Shown piece by piece: positions 7,168 to 13,560 of a stretch of 35,176 bases of DNA (position 1 is its first letter; the number at the start of each line of letters is the position of its first letter). Made by a program: the position numbers and the translations under genes. The stretch comes from a virus. The stretch lies in IMG/VR virus record IMGVR_UViG_3300007735_000657, positions 1-35,176 of that record. The stretch is one strand, 5' to 3'. Below the pieces are notes generated by a model. That model had not been told where the DNA came from. It saw only the letters and a list, made by a program, of their open reading frames with translations, and did no database searches.

Positions 7168-8600
7168 GTGGAAGTAAAAGATGCTGTTGTGGAAATGTTG
7201 AAGGTTGTTTAAGATGTACGACACCAACATCTTTCTTAGGAGTTCCGCCATATAGTCAATGGTGTGATTTTGTCTATGGTTTTACTTTTGGAGTAGCACA
7301 AGACAGCTTAGGAAGCGTTCTTTTACCAGAAATAAAAAGTAATTATACGTTTACTGATTATGCAATAAGAGTAAATACAAACACAGATGGGTATTGTGAG
7401 TGTGATCCTGATATTACATTTAATTATCTTTCTTATAACGGAAGTACTCTTTATTATGATGTAAATTTAGTTGTAGATAATAATGGTAATGTCATAAATG
7501 CAAATAATATTGGCTGTACCTATGATAATAGGAATATTTTTAGTTATGATCTTGAAAGTAGAAATATACTTTTTGATATTAATTATATTGGTATGATTAA
7601 TGATCAATGCCCAATTTACGATTCAACAGGATATTTGTGCGGTCTAGGACAATTACCTACAGATATTGAAGGTTTTTATGGCATCGGTTATGGAATAACA
7701 CAGCACAATGATGCTGGTTTTAGTTGTAGATTTAGAGCTTGTGGATTTTACACTAATCCTAATAATCCTACTATTCCAATAAAATGGAATTTACCACCAG
7801 GATGGTGCGATCCGCACGATGGAGTAGTCAATTGTCAGCAAGGACTTGATAGATTTCTTATTGGTGTAACATTCAATCATATGGATTCTTATGTTATAAA
7901 AAGTATACAATATGCTCCAGTAATAAGAACAATAGCAAATACAACTCCAACACCAACGCCAAATTGTTTTTATGAAATTGTTGATCCTAATATACCCGGA
8001 AGTACTAATAGACCGTCACCTGTTTTAAGATCTTGTTATGCTCCTTCTCCGGAGGAAGAATGCAGATGCCAATCTGGACTTTTAATTTATGTAAAAGGCA
8101 GAGCAGAACAATCAATTAATAGTATTTTATACGAAGAAGAACAAATTGTTGGTCCTGGTTTAGAATTAATAGGAAATAGAAATTTTTTAGCAACTGGAAT
8201 AACTTTTGGTTCATATTCTGGTCCAATAGGATCTGTGGAGTGTTACTTGTATTATTATGGATGTATTGATGATGCAATATATGGAATTGCATCTCCTAGA
8301 GAAAGAGTTTTTGTTTTAGATTCTGGGGTATTCATTTACAATGGAGTCTATGAAACAGGATTAGCAAGTCCTCCATCTCCTCCAATATGCTTTGGTCCAA
8401 TAAATCCTCCTCCACCATTTACAAAATCTGAATGCAATTATACAAATTTTAGTTTTGATGATCTAGAAGAATTTGATACTTGTCCATATAGAACACATGT
8501 TTGTGTAAGCGGTCCTTTTGGGCAGAAAAATCTTCTACCAGCTAGTTTTTTTATAAATTTAGGAATACCGCAGCAAGTTATAGTTACAAGATTGAATTAA
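7164..8600 (+). CDS. Cysteine-rich 478-residue late structural-type protein
   Basis: The protein starts MSGSKRCCCGNVEGCLRC and contains about 25 cysteines spread along its length, often as CxC or in loops (YCECD, ECRCQ). The rest is rich in Asn, Tyr, Gly and Pro with beta-strand patterning, like fibre or decoration proteins. A Thr/Pro stretch (TTPTPTPN) marks a linker near residue 265. The CCCG start and pairwise Cys suggest metal binding or disulfides, unusual for a cytoplasmically assembled virion protein. The gene overlaps the upstream small one by 4 nt and converges with the reverse-strand nucleotidyltransferase, overlapping it by 4 nt. No family recognised. Confidence 0.65.
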   Translation: MSGSKRCCCGNVEGCLRCTTPTSFLGVPPYSQWCDFVYGFTFGVAQDSLGSVLLPEIKSNYTFTDYAIRVNTNTDGYCECDPDITFNYLSYNGSTLYYDVNLVVDNNGNVINANNIGCTYDNRNIFSYDLESRNILFDINYIGMINDQCPIYDSTGYLCGLGQLPTDIEGFYGIGYGITQHNDAGFSCRFRACGFYTNPNNPTIPIKWNLPPGWCDPHDGVVNCQQGLDRFLIGVTFNHMDSYVIKSIQYAPVIRTIANTTPTPTPNCFYEIVDPNIPGSTNRPSPVLRSCYAPSPEEECRCQSGLLIYVKGRAEQSINSILYEEEQIVGPGLELIGNRNFLATGITFGSYSGPIGSVECYLYYYGCIDDAIYGIASPRERVFVLDSGVFIYNGVYETGLASPPSPPICFGPINPPPPFTKSECNYTNFSFDDLEEFDTCPYRTHVCVSGPFGQKNLLPASFFINLGIPQQVIVTRLN

Positions 8601-8953
8601 GAAAGATAAAAACTTTTTTTTGTGTCTTTTATGTACAAAGATATAATATTAGTTGTTATTGATTTTAAACTATTAACTCTTTGTGAAATTGGTATATTTT
8701 TATTTAATATTGCTTCATTTTCTGTATAAACAAATGCATGTATATTTTTATTTTCTAATAGCCCTGTAGCTTTTAAACTGATTAAACTTTTTTCTGTAGA
8801 ATTTAAATAATTTTCTACAATTACGATAATATCTACATCGCTTTCTTCATTTTCAGTTCCTACAGCATATGAACCAGTTAAAAAAATAGCATTGATAAAA
8901 GGTTTTTTTACAGTAGAAACAATTAACTTAGTTTCTTCATCGGTAAGAGGCAT
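8597..8953 (-). CDS. Minimal nucleotidyltransferase (MNT-type)
   Basis: 118 residues, the usual size of a stand-alone minimal nucleotidyltransferase domain. Residues 25-45 hold the family signature: GS at 27-28 followed by SDVDIIV, with Asp39 and Asp41 as metal ligands. Proteins of this family transfer nucleotides (often AMP) to proteins or small molecules; the target here is unknown and no HEPN partner is adjacent. It is the only reverse-strand gene between the late cluster and the sigma70-like promoter of the GMP reductase gene. Family confidence is high, function open. Confidence 0.75.
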   Translation of the reverse strand: MPLTDEETKLIVSTVKKPFINAIFLTGSYAVGTENEESDVDIIVIVENYLNSTEKSLISLKATGLLENKNIHAFVYTENEAILNKNIPISQRVNSLKSITTNIISLYIKDTKKSFYLS

Positions 8954-8978
8954 GTTTTATGTATTCATGAATTCTTTC

Positions 8979-9006
8979 TGGACAAAGTAATAAATTGTAC
9001 TACAAT
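8979..9006 (+). promoter_or_regulatory. Sigma70-like promoter for the GMP reductase unit
   Basis: TGGACA (8979-8984), 16-nt spacer, TACAAT (9001-9006). An AAGGG ribosome site follows close to the ATG at 9017. This is probably a host-polymerase promoter, expressed before the late genes. Confidence 0.65.
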
Positions 9007-9016
9007 GTAAGGGCAT

Positions 9017-10036
9017 ATGGAAACGCAACTAGATTACTCAGACATCCTAATCGTACCTCGTCATTCAAGCGTCAACTCTAGGTCAGAAGTCAATCTGATG
9101 CGAGTAAACATGGGACGCATTCCTTGGAGTGGTGTTCCTATCGTGGCCGCTAATATGGCAACAATCGGTACGCTGGAGATGGCAGAGGCTCTTGCCAAGA
9201 GCATGTGGCTGACCTGTCTCCACAAGCACTACACGGCAGCAGAGATTCTTTCTCTATCTAGGGATGGCCAGTATTTCTCTGCACCAACAATCGGGCTGGA
9301 CAAAACCAGCCGTGAAACTTTCCGTCAAGTTATGGAAAAGCAGAATGATTTTAAGTTTGTTTGTATTGATGTTGCCAATGGCTACATCGATAACTTCAGT
9401 GAATTAGTGTATAATATTCGTCGTGAATATGGAGATCGGGTAAATATCATTGCGGGTAATGTTGTTACCCCAGAAGGAGTAAGGCTACTATGCAAGGCAG
9501 GCGCGGACTTTATCAAGGTTGGAATCGGCCCCGGAAGTGCATGCACGACACGCAAGATGACCGGAGTAGGGTTTCCGCAGTTCTCAGCAGTCCAGATGTG
9601 TGTAAAAGAAGCACGACAAATTCCAGGACTGTCGGGAATAGTCGCGGATGGTGGGTGCGTACATCCCGGTGATGTCTCCAAGGCATTTGCCGCAGGAGCA
9701 CAGATGGTCATGCTGGGAGGAATGCTAGCAGGCCACGATGAAGCTGGCGGATGGGAGTTCGATTACACTACAAATACAATGGTTCCGACATTCTACGGCA
9801 TGGCATCAGAACACGCCATGCAGACTCACTACAATCAGCGAAACCATTATCGTGCAGCAGAAGGCAAGCGGGTTGTTATTGAACCAAAGGGTCCAGTAGA
9901 AAATACTGTACGAGAAATCATGGGCGGTGTTCGTTCGGCATGTACTTATGTTGGCGCAAAAAATCTTGATGAACTTTCTAAGAATTCAGGTTTCATCAAG
10001 GTAAATCGCCAGTATAATACTGCCTTCGGAGACTAA
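9017..10036 (+). CDS. guaC: GMP reductase
   Basis: 339 residues, close to the ~347 of bacterial GuaC. The enzyme reduces GMP to IMP with NADPH and release of ammonia, moving guanine nucleotides toward adenine nucleotides. Features seen: GVPIVAANM near residue 40, CIDVANGY at 116-123, the catalytic loop GPGSACTTR with Cys176, phosphate-binding DGGC at 211-214 and GGMLAGH at 234-240, and the C-terminal YRAAEGK and GGVRSACTYVGA typical of GMP reductase. There is no CBS insertion, which separates it from most IMP dehydrogenases. Base composition is clearly more GC-rich than the late genes. It leads an operon with the next two genes. Confidence 0.92.
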   Translation: METQLDYSDILIVPRHSSVNSRSEVNLMRVNMGRIPWSGVPIVAANMATIGTLEMAEALAKSMWLTCLHKHYTAAEILSLSRDGQYFSAPTIGLDKTSRETFRQVMEKQNDFKFVCIDVANGYIDNFSELVYNIRREYGDRVNIIAGNVVTPEGVRLLCKAGADFIKVGIGPGSACTTRKMTGVGFPQFSAVQMCVKEARQIPGLSGIVADGGCVHPGDVSKAFAAGAQMVMLGGMLAGHDEAGGWEFDYTTNTMVPTFYGMASEHAMQTHYNQRNHYRAAEGKRVVIEPKGPVENTVREIMGGVRSACTYVGAKNLDELSKNSGFIKVNRQYNTAFGD

Positions 10037-10037
10037 T

Positions 10038-10562
10038 ATGAATATTTTCGTACTTCATCGTGATGCCCTGGTTGCTGCTAGTCATATGTGCGACAAGCAT
10101 GTAGTTAAGATGATTCTTGAAAGCGCACAAATGCTTTCAACTGTTCATCACCTGTACGATAATCCATACAACCTCCCACTATACAAGAAGTGTTTCGTCA
10201 ATCACCCATGTACTCTGTGGGTTGCCGATAGTAGTCAAAACTACAACTGGTTGGCAGAGCATGCATATGCACTCTGCAACATCTATCGCAATCGTTACGG
10301 TAAGACTCATAAGAGCACTGATCTCATCTTCAAGATGCTGTTTCAGTGTCCAGAACTACCGAATCGCGGTCTGACCAATTTTGCTCAGGCCATGCCAGAT
10401 AAATACAAGGTCTTTGGCGATCCAGTGCTTGCATATCGTAAGTACTATGTCGGAGAAAAAAGTAGGTTTGCAAAGTGGACTTGCAATCCTCAACCAGAAT
10501 GGTATACTACAATGCTTAAGGAGAATGAATATGAGCGAAGTAAAGATTTTGCGACTAACTAG
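10038..10562 (+). CDS. Conserved phage protein, possibly pyrimidine-dimer glycosylase-like
   Basis: 174 residues. The start MNIFVLHRDALVAASHMCDKH (read in two parts: MNIFVLHRD, then CDKHVVKM) followed by ILESAQMLST, and later NHPCTLWVADSSQNYNWL and AMPDKYKVFGD, matches a family common in T4-like and other large phages. Some annotations call it a pyrimidine-dimer DNA glycosylase; I cannot confirm activity. The conserved Asp, His and Lys of CDKHVVK could be catalytic. GGAG precedes the start, which lies one base after the guaC stop. It shares the GC-rich composition of guaC and overlaps the next gene by 32 nt. Confidence 0.7.
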   Translation: MNIFVLHRDALVAASHMCDKHVVKMILESAQMLSTVHHLYDNPYNLPLYKKCFVNHPCTLWVADSSQNYNWLAEHAYALCNIYRNRYGKTHKSTDLIFKMLFQCPELPNRGLTNFAQAMPDKYKVFGDPVLAYRKYYVGEKSRFAKWTCNPQPEWYTTMLKENEYERSKDFATN

Positions 10563-10845
10563 TGGTGAAGAACTGATTGGTAAGGTTACTCAGTCAGATG
10601 ATTCGTACAATATCAAGAAGGCTTACATCCTGATCCCTATGGGCCAGGGTCAGATTGGTTTTGCGCCATACATGCCCTACACCAAGGCTGAGGATGGCAT
10701 TGACATTCCAGACATGCATGTTATGTTTGCGTTGCAGCCAATGATTGAGATGGAGAATCAATACACTTCTGCTATCAGCGGTCTAGTTACTGCTCCAGCA
10801 GGAATGGGTAAGATTCTCGGTGCAGGGCTGAAGCTTTCCGAATAA
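10531..10845 (+). CDS. Small Sm/LSm-like phage protein
   Basis: 104 residues. The ATG at 10531 is chosen because a strong AAGGAG lies at 10518-10523; it overlaps the end of the previous gene. The sequence opens MSEVKILRLTSGEELIGKV, the pattern of a small five-stranded Sm-like barrel seen in marine T4-like phages, followed by AYILIPMGQGQIGFAPY and a flexible Gly/Ala tail. Such proteins might bind RNA, but that has not been shown to my knowledge for this group. It is the last gene of the guaC unit before the convergent HNH gene. Confidence 0.65.
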   Translation: MSEVKILRLTSGEELIGKVTQSDDSYNIKKAYILIPMGQGQIGFAPYMPYTKAEDGIDIPDMHVMFALQPMIEMENQYTSAISGLVTAPAGMGKILGAGLKLSE

Positions 10846-10847
10846 AG

Positions 10848-11318
10848 TCATAAACCGTGATCATATTCCCAATGACAATTGGGACATAAACACAAGATAT
10901 TATCATTTCTATTGATTTCACTAATTTTAGTGTCCAATGGAAATGATGATATTGGTTTTTTATGACATGCTTGAACATGCTTTGAATAACCACATTTTTC
11001 ACATCCATTTGAATTTTTCATTTTAGATGTAGATCTTGCCCTACTTCTAACCAATGCAAATGCTGAAGATTTGTGGTGTTTCCAATATATTGCCTCTTGA
11101 AGAGTCATGTCCTTTGCTTCTTTATTTTTGGCCCACATTAAATAATGTTCTCTACATCTTGTTCTTGACGCAGTAATAGCTTTACCGCAATCTACACATT
11201 TATTTTCTGGTTTTCTTTTTGGATTTATTTTATTATTGAAAGTTACAGAACAGCTTTTACTGCAAAACTTAGGATTTTTTGTTTCTTTGTTACAAAGTTG
11301 GCATTTGCGTATTGACAT
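10848..11318 (-). CDS. HNH endonuclease, probable free-standing homing endonuclease
   Basis: 156 residues with four Cys pairs. Two N-terminal treble-clef-like zinc ribbons are visible (CQLC...CSKSC and CVDCGK...CREH). The C-terminal HNH domain has CEKCGY, HVQACHKKP, then NDNILCLCPNCHWEYDH, carrying the usual Asn and terminal His. It would cut DNA at a specific site. It is AT-rich and lies reversed between the GC-rich guaC unit and the tRNA cluster, a common setting for homing endonucleases inserted near tRNA genes. The tRNA promoter overlaps its start codon on the opposite strand. Confidence 0.85.
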   Translation of the reverse strand: MSIRKCQLCNKETKNPKFCSKSCSVTFNNKINPKRKPENKCVDCGKAITASRTRCREHYLMWAKNKEAKDMTLQEAIYWKHHKSSAFALVRSRARSTSKMKNSNGCEKCGYSKHVQACHKKPISSFPLDTKISEINRNDNILCLCPNCHWEYDHGL

Positions 11319-11339
11319 GTTTCGAAACCCTGCTATAGT
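11312..11339 (+). promoter_or_regulatory. Sigma70-like promoter for the tRNA cluster
   Basis: TTGACA (11312-11317), 16-nt spacer, TATAGT (11334-11339). It is a near-consensus promoter 28 bp ahead of the first tRNA-like gene. Its -35 overlaps the start codon of the divergent HNH gene. Confidence 0.8.
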
Positions 11340-11367
11340 ATATATATAAGGTAGTTGATTCGAATAT

Positions 11368-11442
11368 ACGGGTGTATCGGCTCTGTCTTCTAAACAGATT
11401 TACCGTAACTGGATGATGCAGGTTCGATTCCTGTCACCCGTG
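11368..11442 (+). tRNA. tRNA-Arg(UCU)-like, D arm not foldable
   Basis: Acceptor ACGGGTG/CACCCGT pairs fully. The T arm GCAGG-TTCGATT-CCTGT is canonical. The anticodon arm TCTGT-CTTCTAA-ACAGA gives anticodon UCU (Arg, AGA codons, which are frequent here). However only 7 nt lie between acceptor and anticodon stems, so there is no D arm, and about 19 nt lie between anticodon and T stems instead of 4-5. Total length (75 nt) is normal. It is either a truly unusual tRNA or a rearranged, inactive copy. Confidence 0.6.
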
Positions 11443-11458
11443 TTTAATGATAAGTATC

Positions 11459-11574
11459 GATCCAGCGGCGTGGTAGGAACACGCGGAGTTGACAAGACTC
11501 GCTCTAGTGTAAAACGGTTTATTTAATTGACCGATAAAACTAGAAAATGGGTGCAAATCCCATATGGATTCCCA
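11459..11574 (+). tRNA. tRNA-like element with a ~46-nt structured insertion and encoded CCA
   Basis: Acceptor GATCCAG (11459-11465) pairs with ATGGATT (11564-11570) except the last pair, followed by C and CCA. A D-arm-like hairpin GCGTG/CACGC has a GTAGGAA loop. An anticodon-like arm GAGT/ACTC has loop TGACAAG (no U33). Then comes a long arm with nested CTAGT/ACTAG and CGGT/ACCG. The T arm ATGGG-TGCAAAT-CCCAT has G where U55 is expected. Identity cannot be assigned. It may be a degenerate tRNA or a tRNA-mimic RNA. Confidence 0.4.
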
Positions 11575-11575
11575 A

Positions 11576-11646
11576 TGGAGATTAGTGTAACGGTAGCACA
11601 ACTGACTCTGACTCAGTTTGTCCTAGTTCGAATCTAGGATCTCCAA
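11576..11646 (+). tRNA. tRNA-Gln(CUG)
   Basis: Acceptor TGGAGAT/ATCTCCA, D arm with GGTAGC, anticodon arm ACTGA-CTCTGAC-TCAGT giving anticodon CUG (CAG codons), and T arm CCTAG-TTCGAAT-CTAGG. All four arms pair. CCA is not encoded beyond the discriminator. It starts right after the preceding tRNA-like element. Confidence 0.92.
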
Positions 11647-11649
11647 TAC

Positions 11650-11721
11650 GAGGATGTAACTCAATGGCAGAGTGTGACCCTTCCAAGGTCAATGTTGCGG
11701 GTTCAAGTCCCGTCATCCTCT
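11650..11721 (+). tRNA. tRNA-Gly(UCC)
   Basis: Acceptor GAGGATG/CATCCTC, D arm ACTC-AATGGCA-GAGT, anticodon arm TGACC-CTTCCAA-GGTCA giving anticodon UCC (GGA codons, common in this phage), T arm GCGGG-TTCAAGT-CCCGT. All arms pair. It ends 7 nt before the next coding gene. Confidence 0.93.
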
Positions 11722-11728
11722 TTGAAAT

Positions 11729-12340
11729 ATGAAGGTTCTAATTGCATGTGAATTTTCTGGAATTATAAGAGATTCCTTTATTGCAAAAGGACATAATTCT
11801 ATTTCGTGTGATATTTTACCAACAGATTCTCTCGGACCACATTATCAAGGAGATGTTAAAGATATCTTGAATGATAATTGGGATTTAATGATTGCTCATC
11901 CACCATGTACATATTTGGCAACAATGGGAATATGGTGGAATCATAAAAGACCAGAAAGATGGGAGCTAACTTACGCCGCAAAAGATTTTGTTCAACTTCT
12001 TTGGAATGCTCCAATAAAACATATTGCGATTGAAAATCCAATTGGTTATTTAAATAAAAATTGGATGAAACCATCACAAATTATACATCCATGGCAATTT
12101 GGTCATGAAGCAAATAAACCTACTTGCTTATGGTTAAAAAATCTTCCATTGTTAACTCCAACTAAAATTGTTGAAAAGGGAGAATTTTACACAAAGGCAA
12201 ATGGATCAAGAATATCTAAATGGTCGCACACAACAAGCGGAACTAAAAAGATAAAAAGAGCAAAAATTGCTTCAACTACATTTAAAGGTATAGCTGATGC
12301 AATGGCAGAACAATGGAATAATATAGATGTCAACACTTGA
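11729..12340 (+). CDS. Cytosine-5 DNA methyltransferase-fold protein
   Basis: 203 residues. Seen: an N-terminal nucleotide-binding start MKVLIACEFSG (EFSG 8-11, in the place of the FxGxG SAM motif), an acidic strand end SCDILP, then IAHPPCTYLA with the PPC catalytic motif (Cys60), and IENP (101-104) equivalent to the ENV motif of C5 methyltransferases. It is shorter than a full Dcm and lacks an obvious target-recognition domain, as in the small phage versions. It may methylate or modify phage cytosines. No Shine-Dalgarno; it directly follows tRNA-Gly and is AT-rich, unlike the genes after it. Confidence 0.72.
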   Translation: MKVLIACEFSGIIRDSFIAKGHNSISCDILPTDSLGPHYQGDVKDILNDNWDLMIAHPPCTYLATMGIWWNHKRPERWELTYAAKDFVQLLWNAPIKHIAIENPIGYLNKNWMKPSQIIHPWQFGHEANKPTCLWLKNLPLLTPTKIVEKGEFYTKANGSRISKWSHTTSGTKKIKRAKIASTTFKGIADAMAEQWNNIDVNT

Positions 12341-12647
12341 AGAAGAAATTTATGCGTTGCAGAGGTGCAAAGAATTCATCTATAGTCTTCTTGACCCAAA
12401 GCAAACACCAAAAGTACCAAAAGAAATTCGTGAAAAGGCACGGATTGTGGTAAAACACTATCCATTAGTGCTTGACATGTTTGTGCGTAAGTACTACAAT
12501 GAGAAGATAGTCGGGTCAAAGGCGACTACTTATGATTATTCCCAAATTGAGCGTGAAATTGAACGATATCTTGACGCAGACGATGCCGATTTGCCTAGAA
12601 ATGGAACGGCAGAAGAAGCATGTAAGCCTGATCTTCCACAAGAATAA
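12327..12647 (+). CDS. BPSL0761-like small protein
   Basis: 106 residues. The stretch ALQRCKEFIYSLLDPKQTP followed by KVPKEIREKARIVVKHYP fits the BPSL0761 family pattern (a helix, LLDP-x2-TP-x-VP, then RHYP), found in proteobacteria and their phages with no known function. The C-terminus is acidic. It overlaps the methyltransferase-like gene by 14 nt and the next gene in another frame by 47 nt, so this is a tightly packed unit. Base composition is richer in GC than the gene before it. Confidence 0.7.
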   Translation: MSTLEEEIYALQRCKEFIYSLLDPKQTPKVPKEIREKARIVVKHYPLVLDMFVRKYYNEKIVGSKATTYDYSQIEREIERYLDADDADLPRNGTAEEACKPDLPQE

Positions 12648-12927
12648 GCTTGTTTCTATTGGAACCAATCAATTTAAGACACATCCACTTGCTCGTAAGT
12701 ATGGATATGTCATTGATTGCGTTCATTCTGAGCTAGATGCGTTCAATAAGCTGCCAAAATCCTACAAAAGAGGCGAAAAGAGGTTGAAATTGATCAATTT
12801 TCGTATGAATCGGTTTCACCAACTAAGAAATTCCAAGCCTTGTAAGAAATGTTTGTCGTGGTGTGTTGACTTCTTTGATGAGATCTGGTACACTGATGAT
12901 GAAGGTTTTCAAGAATTGGAGATTTAA
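12601..12927 (+). CDS. Cytidine/deoxycytidylate deaminase-fold protein
   Basis: 108 residues from ATG 12601; in-frame ATGs at 12583 and 12532 give longer versions but lie deeper in the previous gene. The zinc-binding deaminase signature is present: CVHSELDAF (His42, Glu44 as proton shuttle) and KPCKKC (Cys81, Cys84). The domain is compact, with strands LIFHKNKLVSIGTN at the N-terminus. It could deaminate dCMP or a related nucleotide to feed dTMP synthesis, or act on DNA/RNA bases; the sequence alone does not decide. No Shine-Dalgarno is visible and translation is probably coupled to the upstream gene. Confidence 0.7.
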   Translation: MERQKKHVSLIFHKNKLVSIGTNQFKTHPLARKYGYVIDCVHSELDAFNKLPKSYKRGEKRLKLINFRMNRFHQLRNSKPCKKCLSWCVDFFDEIWYTDDEGFQELEI

Positions 12928-13119
12928 ATGTACAAGCATGGCGAAAAAATTGTAAATTCTGAGAATAGTCGTCCTTGCACCGTCGTAGGATCGCAAACTT
13001 CACGGGCAAAGGACAAGAAGGGCATGATTTACGAAGAAACTGAGTATTGTGTCCGCTATGAGGATGGCTCAACGGACTGGATTGCAGCAGAAAGTGCAAA
13101 GAAGCTCCTAATCGACTAA
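12928..13119 (+). CDS. Small SH3-like protein of unknown function
   Basis: 63 residues, preceded by GGAG nine bases upstream and starting directly after the stop of the deaminase-fold gene. The strand-rich sequence (YKHGEKIVNSENSRPCTVVG, then EYCVRYEDGSTDWIAA) looks like a small SH3/Tudor-type barrel. No family can be named. Its stop shares one base with the next start. Confidence 0.6.
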   Translation: MYKHGEKIVNSENSRPCTVVGSQTSRAKDKKGMIYEETEYCVRYEDGSTDWIAAESAKKLLID

Positions 13120-13385
13120 TGTCATACCGCATTCACATCGATATCCCCCTCGTAGTCTCCTGCCAAGAGGAGGCTATAATCGCCGCCAGAGCCATTATGG
13201 AGAGTTTGGCCTCCCCAGAGGCCCTACAGTCCGTAAAGGCTAACAGCGGCACACAGGTCAACTATCGCCTTGGGGACGATACTGACCGCCAGAAGAGCAA
13301 TTATTTGGTTTTGACTCCTTCTGGGCATGTTACTAACCAAAAATGTAAAATTCTCTTGACAGAGGAGCCATCTTCAGTAGAATGA
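13119..13385 (+). CDS. Unidentified 88-residue protein
   Basis: The start overlaps the previous stop (TAATG), so translation is probably by re-initiation. The protein has a beta strand (YRIHIDIPLVVSC), a helix (EEAIIAARAIMESLAS) and a further strand region, suggesting a small alpha/beta fold. It is GC-rich like its upstream neighbours. Its last codons contain the sigma70-like promoter for the structured RNA and tRNA-Ile. Function unknown. Confidence 0.6.
   Translation: MSYRIHIDIPLVVSCQEEAIIAARAIMESLASPEALQSVKANSGTQVNYRLGDDTDRQKSNYLVLTPSGHVTNQKCKILLTEEPSSVE
13356..13383 (+). promoter_or_regulatory. Sigma70-like promoter for the structured RNA and tRNA-Ile
   Basis: TTGACA (13356-13361), 16-nt spacer, TAGAAT (13378-13383). 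The -35 is perfect and the -10 has five of six matches. It is embedded in the end of the preceding gene; transcription should start near 13390, exactly where the hairpin-rich RNA begins. Confidence 0.75.
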
Positions 13386-13389
13386 TGGT

Positions 13390-13473
13390 GTAACAGGGAA
13401 CGACAAAGCACAAATCGTTCCGCCCTAACGGGAAAGCGAGGACTAGATCGCCAGCACATATGGTGCTGTAATT
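13390..13473 (+). ncRNA. Candidate structured small RNA (four hairpins)
   Basis: This 84-nt non-coding stretch sits between a coding gene and tRNA-Ile. It folds as GGAACGA/TCGTTCC (13397-13403 with 13415-13421), CCC/GGG with a TAAC loop (13423-13432), GCGA/TCGC (13436-13451) and CAGCAC/GTGCTG (13452-13468). It has its own promoter and no T-loop, so it is not a normal tRNA. T4 makes two stable non-tRNA RNAs (RNA C and D) in its tRNA region, a possible parallel. It could also be a tRNA leader processed away. Confidence 0.55.
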
Positions 13474-13546
13474 GGGTAGGTAGTTCAATCGGCAGAACCT
13501 TCCGCTTATAACGGCAGATGTGTGGGTTCGACCCCCACCCTACTCA
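13474..13546 (+). tRNA. tRNA-Ile(UAU)
   Basis: Acceptor GGGTAGG/CCTACTC (one G-U pair), D arm GTTC/GAAC, anticodon loop CTTATAA giving anticodon UAU (AUA codons), T arm GTGGG-TTCGACC-CCCAC. The anticodon stem has one mismatch (T-C). AUA is rare in many GC-balanced hosts but frequent in this AT-rich phage. Confidence 0.9.
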
Positions 13547-13560
13547 TTGGAGATATAAGT

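Noticed and set aside
8597-8953. Minimal nucleotidyltransferase as half of a MNT/HEPN toxin-antitoxin pair.
   Set aside because: Neither neighbour resembles a HEPN protein; they are a Cys-rich late protein and GMP reductase.
11489-11514. TTGACA inside the tRNA-like element as a further early promoter.
   Set aside because: No acceptable -10 lies at 16-18 bp, and the bases are part of the anticodon-like arm.
11515-11533. Reading the CGGT...ACCG hairpin of the tRNA-like element as an anticodon arm with anticodon UUA, an ochre suppressor.
   Set aside because: The stem needs a U-U mismatch at 31-39 and the acceptor and D regions would not fit the distance. The genes in this window end normally at TAA, so there is no sign of stop-codon recoding.
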